A stretch of 64,000 bases of DNA from the NCBI GenBank assembly GCA_029719485.1, contig CP120722.1:4216001-4280000 (forward strand), written 5' to 3'. A model generated the notes under the pieces. The model had not been told where the DNA came from. It was given only the letters and a program-made list of their open reading frames with translations, and ran no database searches. How positions within the stretch are numbered: position 1 is the first letter of the stretch; every line of letters begins with the position of its first letter. Origin of the DNA: Kiritimatiellota bacterium B12222 (GTDB taxonomy: Bacteria; Verrucomicrobiota; Kiritimatiellia; SS1-B-03-39; UBA6053). Shown here in pieces: positions 62,126 through 64,000 of the stretch. The position numbers were made by a program, and so were the translations under genes.

Positions 62126-64000
62126 GCGTTCACCTCCTTCGCCGTCTCAGCTTTAATTGGAGCAGCATCCTTTTCGCCAGATAGTCTGGCTACTAAATAA
62201 TAGAGCATGGGAATGGCGATCAAACTAATCACTGTCGCCACAATCATCCCCGAAAATACGGTGGTCCCAATCACTTTCTGACTTTCAGAACCTGCACCCG
62301 TTGAAAAGAGCAAGGGCAACACACCCAAAATGAACGAAAAGGCGGTCATGAGTACCGCGCGCAAACGCAAATCAACGGCCTTCGCCGCCGCATCAGTCAA
62401 GCTCATGCCTTCCTGACGTTGCACATTCGCAAACTCAACCAGCAAAATCGCCGTTTTGGTCGCCAAACCAATCAACAACACAATCCCCACCTGCGTATAC
62501 ACATTGTTGTCATATCCACGAACCGAAATTCCAATCACCGCTCCCAGCAGAGCTGTCGGAACAGAAAGACAAACTGTGATCGGTAAGGACCAACTCTCGT
62601 ACTGCGCCGCCAACACCAAGTACACCAAGATAATCGATAGCGCAAAAATGATCGAGGTCGATCCAGTCGCCATCTTTTCCTGGTAAGATAAATCCACCCA
62701 TTCATATCCATAAGAAGAACTTAACTTCTGGTCCGCCATATCTTCCACAATCTCCATGGCATCCCCAGTACTGAAACCTTCACTCGGCTGCCCCAACACC
62801 TTCATCGACGGATACTGGTTAAAGCGGGTAATACTTTGCGGACCCACAATTTCATCAATCGAAGCCAACGCACTCAAAGGAATACTGCTACCATTCGGAT
62901 GACGAACTTCTAAACGAAGAATATCTTCAGGAGTGGTCCGGAATCGACGATTCGCCTGGGCTTTCACTTGAAAAGATCGGTTAAACAACGTGATATCATT
63001 GATGTAACTTGAGCCCAAGAACGTTTGCATTGCCCCAAAAACAGATTCCAAGGGTAATCCTTTGGTGAGCACCTGGTCTCGATCGATGTCTACCCGAAGT
63101 TGTGGTACCGCAGCCCGGAAAGGACTGTACATCGAAGACAAGCCCGTCTGAGCATTTGCATCTTCAATGAAATTTGCACCCGTGATCTGAAGCGTTTCCA
63201 TGCCCACACCTCCACGATCCTGCAACATAAAGGAGATCCCTGCCGTAAGCCCTACCCCCGGTAAAGAAGGTACTGGAAATGCCGTAGCAACCCCATCTTG
63301 AATCCGACTGAAACGTTGATTGAGTTTTTGCAGAATCACCCGCTGATGCTCTTCAGCACTCCGTTCACTCCAATCTTCAAAAACCACAATCATAAATCCA
63401 GCATTCGGTATCGCCACACTATCTAAAATAGAGAAACCGGTAACCGTAATGTAATCTTTTACCCCTGCGATGTCCCCCACAACTTTTTCGGCTTCTTTGG
63501 AAAACGCAATCATGCGCTCCTGCGAAGAGGCGTCAGGTAACGAAAGGTTAACAATACAATAACCTTCATCTTCCTGCGGAACAAAGCCTGAGGATAATTG
63601 ACCAAAACCAAAAATCGCTAAAGCCACCATTCCCACAAAGAGAATACTGCCCAATGCGACCCTACGAATCGCAAAACGAACAAGTTTGGTGCATCCCACC
63701 CGACCATTATCCACAGACTTGTTGAAGAATTTAAAGAACGGGTTTTTGGAAGGACCCGAACTTGCTCTCAACAACACCCCACAGAGGGCAGGACTCAAGG
63801 TCAACGCATTGATCGAACTGAAAATAGTCGCAATCGAAATGGTCACCGCAAATTGCTTAAACAAGGTACCAATAATGCCCCCCATCATGGTGGTAGGTAC
63901 AAATACCGCCAACAATACCAAGGTCGTAGCAATTACCGGACCCGACACCTCGTTCATGGTCTCCATCGCGGCCTGCTTAGGATCCATCCCCTCATCTAAA
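62122..64000 (-). CDS. RND family efflux pump, inner-membrane permease (truncated at window edge)
   Basis: The visible part is the C-terminal two thirds of an HAE1/AcrB-type pump, with the N-terminus beyond base 64000; the frame continues upstream of the ATG at 63987 (LDEGMDPKQAAMETM). TLVLLAVFVPTTMMGGIIGT and ALTLSPALCGVLLRA belong to the transmembrane half, GFVPQEDEGY opens the second periplasmic part, and TKTAILLVEFANVQRQ and LRAVLMTAFSFILGVLPL close the protein. It exports drugs or metabolites with proton exchange. The membrane-fusion partner is presumably upstream, outside the window. Confidence 0.95.
   Translation of the reverse strand, partial: LDEGMDPKQAAMETMNEVSGPVIATTLVLLAVFVPTTMMGGIIGTLFKQFAVTISIATIFSSINALTLSPALCGVLLRASSGPSKNPFFKFFNKSVDNGRVGCTKLVRFAIRRVALGSILFVGMVALAIFGFGQLSSGFVPQEDEGYCIVNLSLPDASSQERMIAFSKEAEKVVGDIAGVKDYITVTGFSILDSVAIPNAGFMIVVFEDWSERSAEEHQRVILQKLNQRFSRIQDGVATAFPVPSLPGVGLTAGISFMLQDRGGVGMETLQITGANFIEDANAQTGLSSMYSPFRAAVPQLRVDIDRDQVLTKGLPLESVFGAMQTFLGSSYINDITLFNRSFQVKAQANRRFRTTPEDILRLEVRHPNGSSIPLSALASIDEIVGPQSITRFNQYPSMKVLGQPSEGFSTGDAMEIVEDMADQKLSSSYGYEWVDLSYQEKMATGSTSIIFALSIILVYLVLAAQYESWSLPITVCLSVPTALLGAVIGISVRGYDNNVYTQVGIVLLIGLATKTAILLVEFANVQRQEGMSLTDAAAKAVDLRLRAVLMTAFSFILGVLPLLFSTGAGSESQKVIGTTVFSGMIVATVISLIAIPMLYYLVARLSGEKDAAPIKAETAKEVNA

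Noticed and set aside
1..64000. tRNA, rRNA, insertion sequence or prophage genes
   Set aside because: No transposase, integrase or phage gene, and no tRNA-like cloverleaf was noticed in the intergenic gaps; a computational scan was not possible.

Overview
The window looks like a chromosome segment of a Verrucomicrobiota-type bacterium, perhaps Opitutae/Puniceicoccales. The clues are two PEP-CTERM-anchored secreted proteins, two pseudopilins with the H-X9-DG type C-terminus common in PVC bacteria, several Gfo/Idh/MocA oxidoreductases, a DUF1080 (3-keto-disaccharide hydrolase) protein and many glycan-degrading enzymes paired with AraC/LacI regulators. The assignment is an inference from gene content; there is no rRNA or other phylogenetic marker except dnaE, purE and purK. 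No tRNA or rRNA was seen.

Layout: 1-3042 holds a truncated pseudopilin, two unknown exported or membrane proteins, a decayed PEP-CTERM fragment and a full PEP-CTERM gene. 3127-15391 is a carbohydrate region: a Gfo/Idh gene with a divergent AraC regulator, then a tightly packed nine-gene minus-strand operon (GH88/105 hydrolase, RraA-like aldolase, SDR, heparinase II/III-like lyase, Zn-type dehydrogenase, PL22-like beta-propeller, acetyltransferase, KduD, D-2-hydroxyacid dehydrogenase) with its own divergent AraC gene. It appears built for intracellular breakdown of uronic-acid oligosaccharides. 15430-15803 is an 83-bp tandem repeat. 15887-18852 carries GH130 and LacI genes and a second PEP-CTERM gene. 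19014-21565 has lutA, a DoxX-like gene and larA (lactate racemase); lutB and lutC lie beyond the CRISPR locus at 31178-33261, so the lactate genes are split.

21677-29502 is a complete small type II-C-like CRISPR-Cas9 locus: a predicted tracrRNA on the minus strand directly in front of cas9, cas9 (1142 aa, all catalytic residues present), cas1, cas2 and an array of 45 repeats and 44 spacers. tracrRNA complementarity implies that the crRNAs are read from the minus strand, while the only degenerate repeat lies at the cas-distal end. Two spacers are diverged copies of the same target that differ only at synonymous codon positions, a sign of two independent captures from related phages or plasmids.

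29693-31073 repeats the pseudopilin plus small exported-protein layout. 33690-47445 has GH16, rhamnulokinase, SelO, MATE, a DUF1080/Gfo-Idh pair with AraC, a Na+/H+ antiporter fused to a PTS EIIA domain, and an amidohydrolase. 47492-60316 is more housekeeping: S4 protein, CDF transporter, dnaE, SRAP, U32 peptidase family, small lipoprotein, deacetylase, purE and purK. The right edge has an RND efflux outer-membrane factor and a truncated RND pump. Several genes have a -10-like box about six bases before ATG and no Shine-Dalgarno sequence, suggesting leaderless mRNAs.
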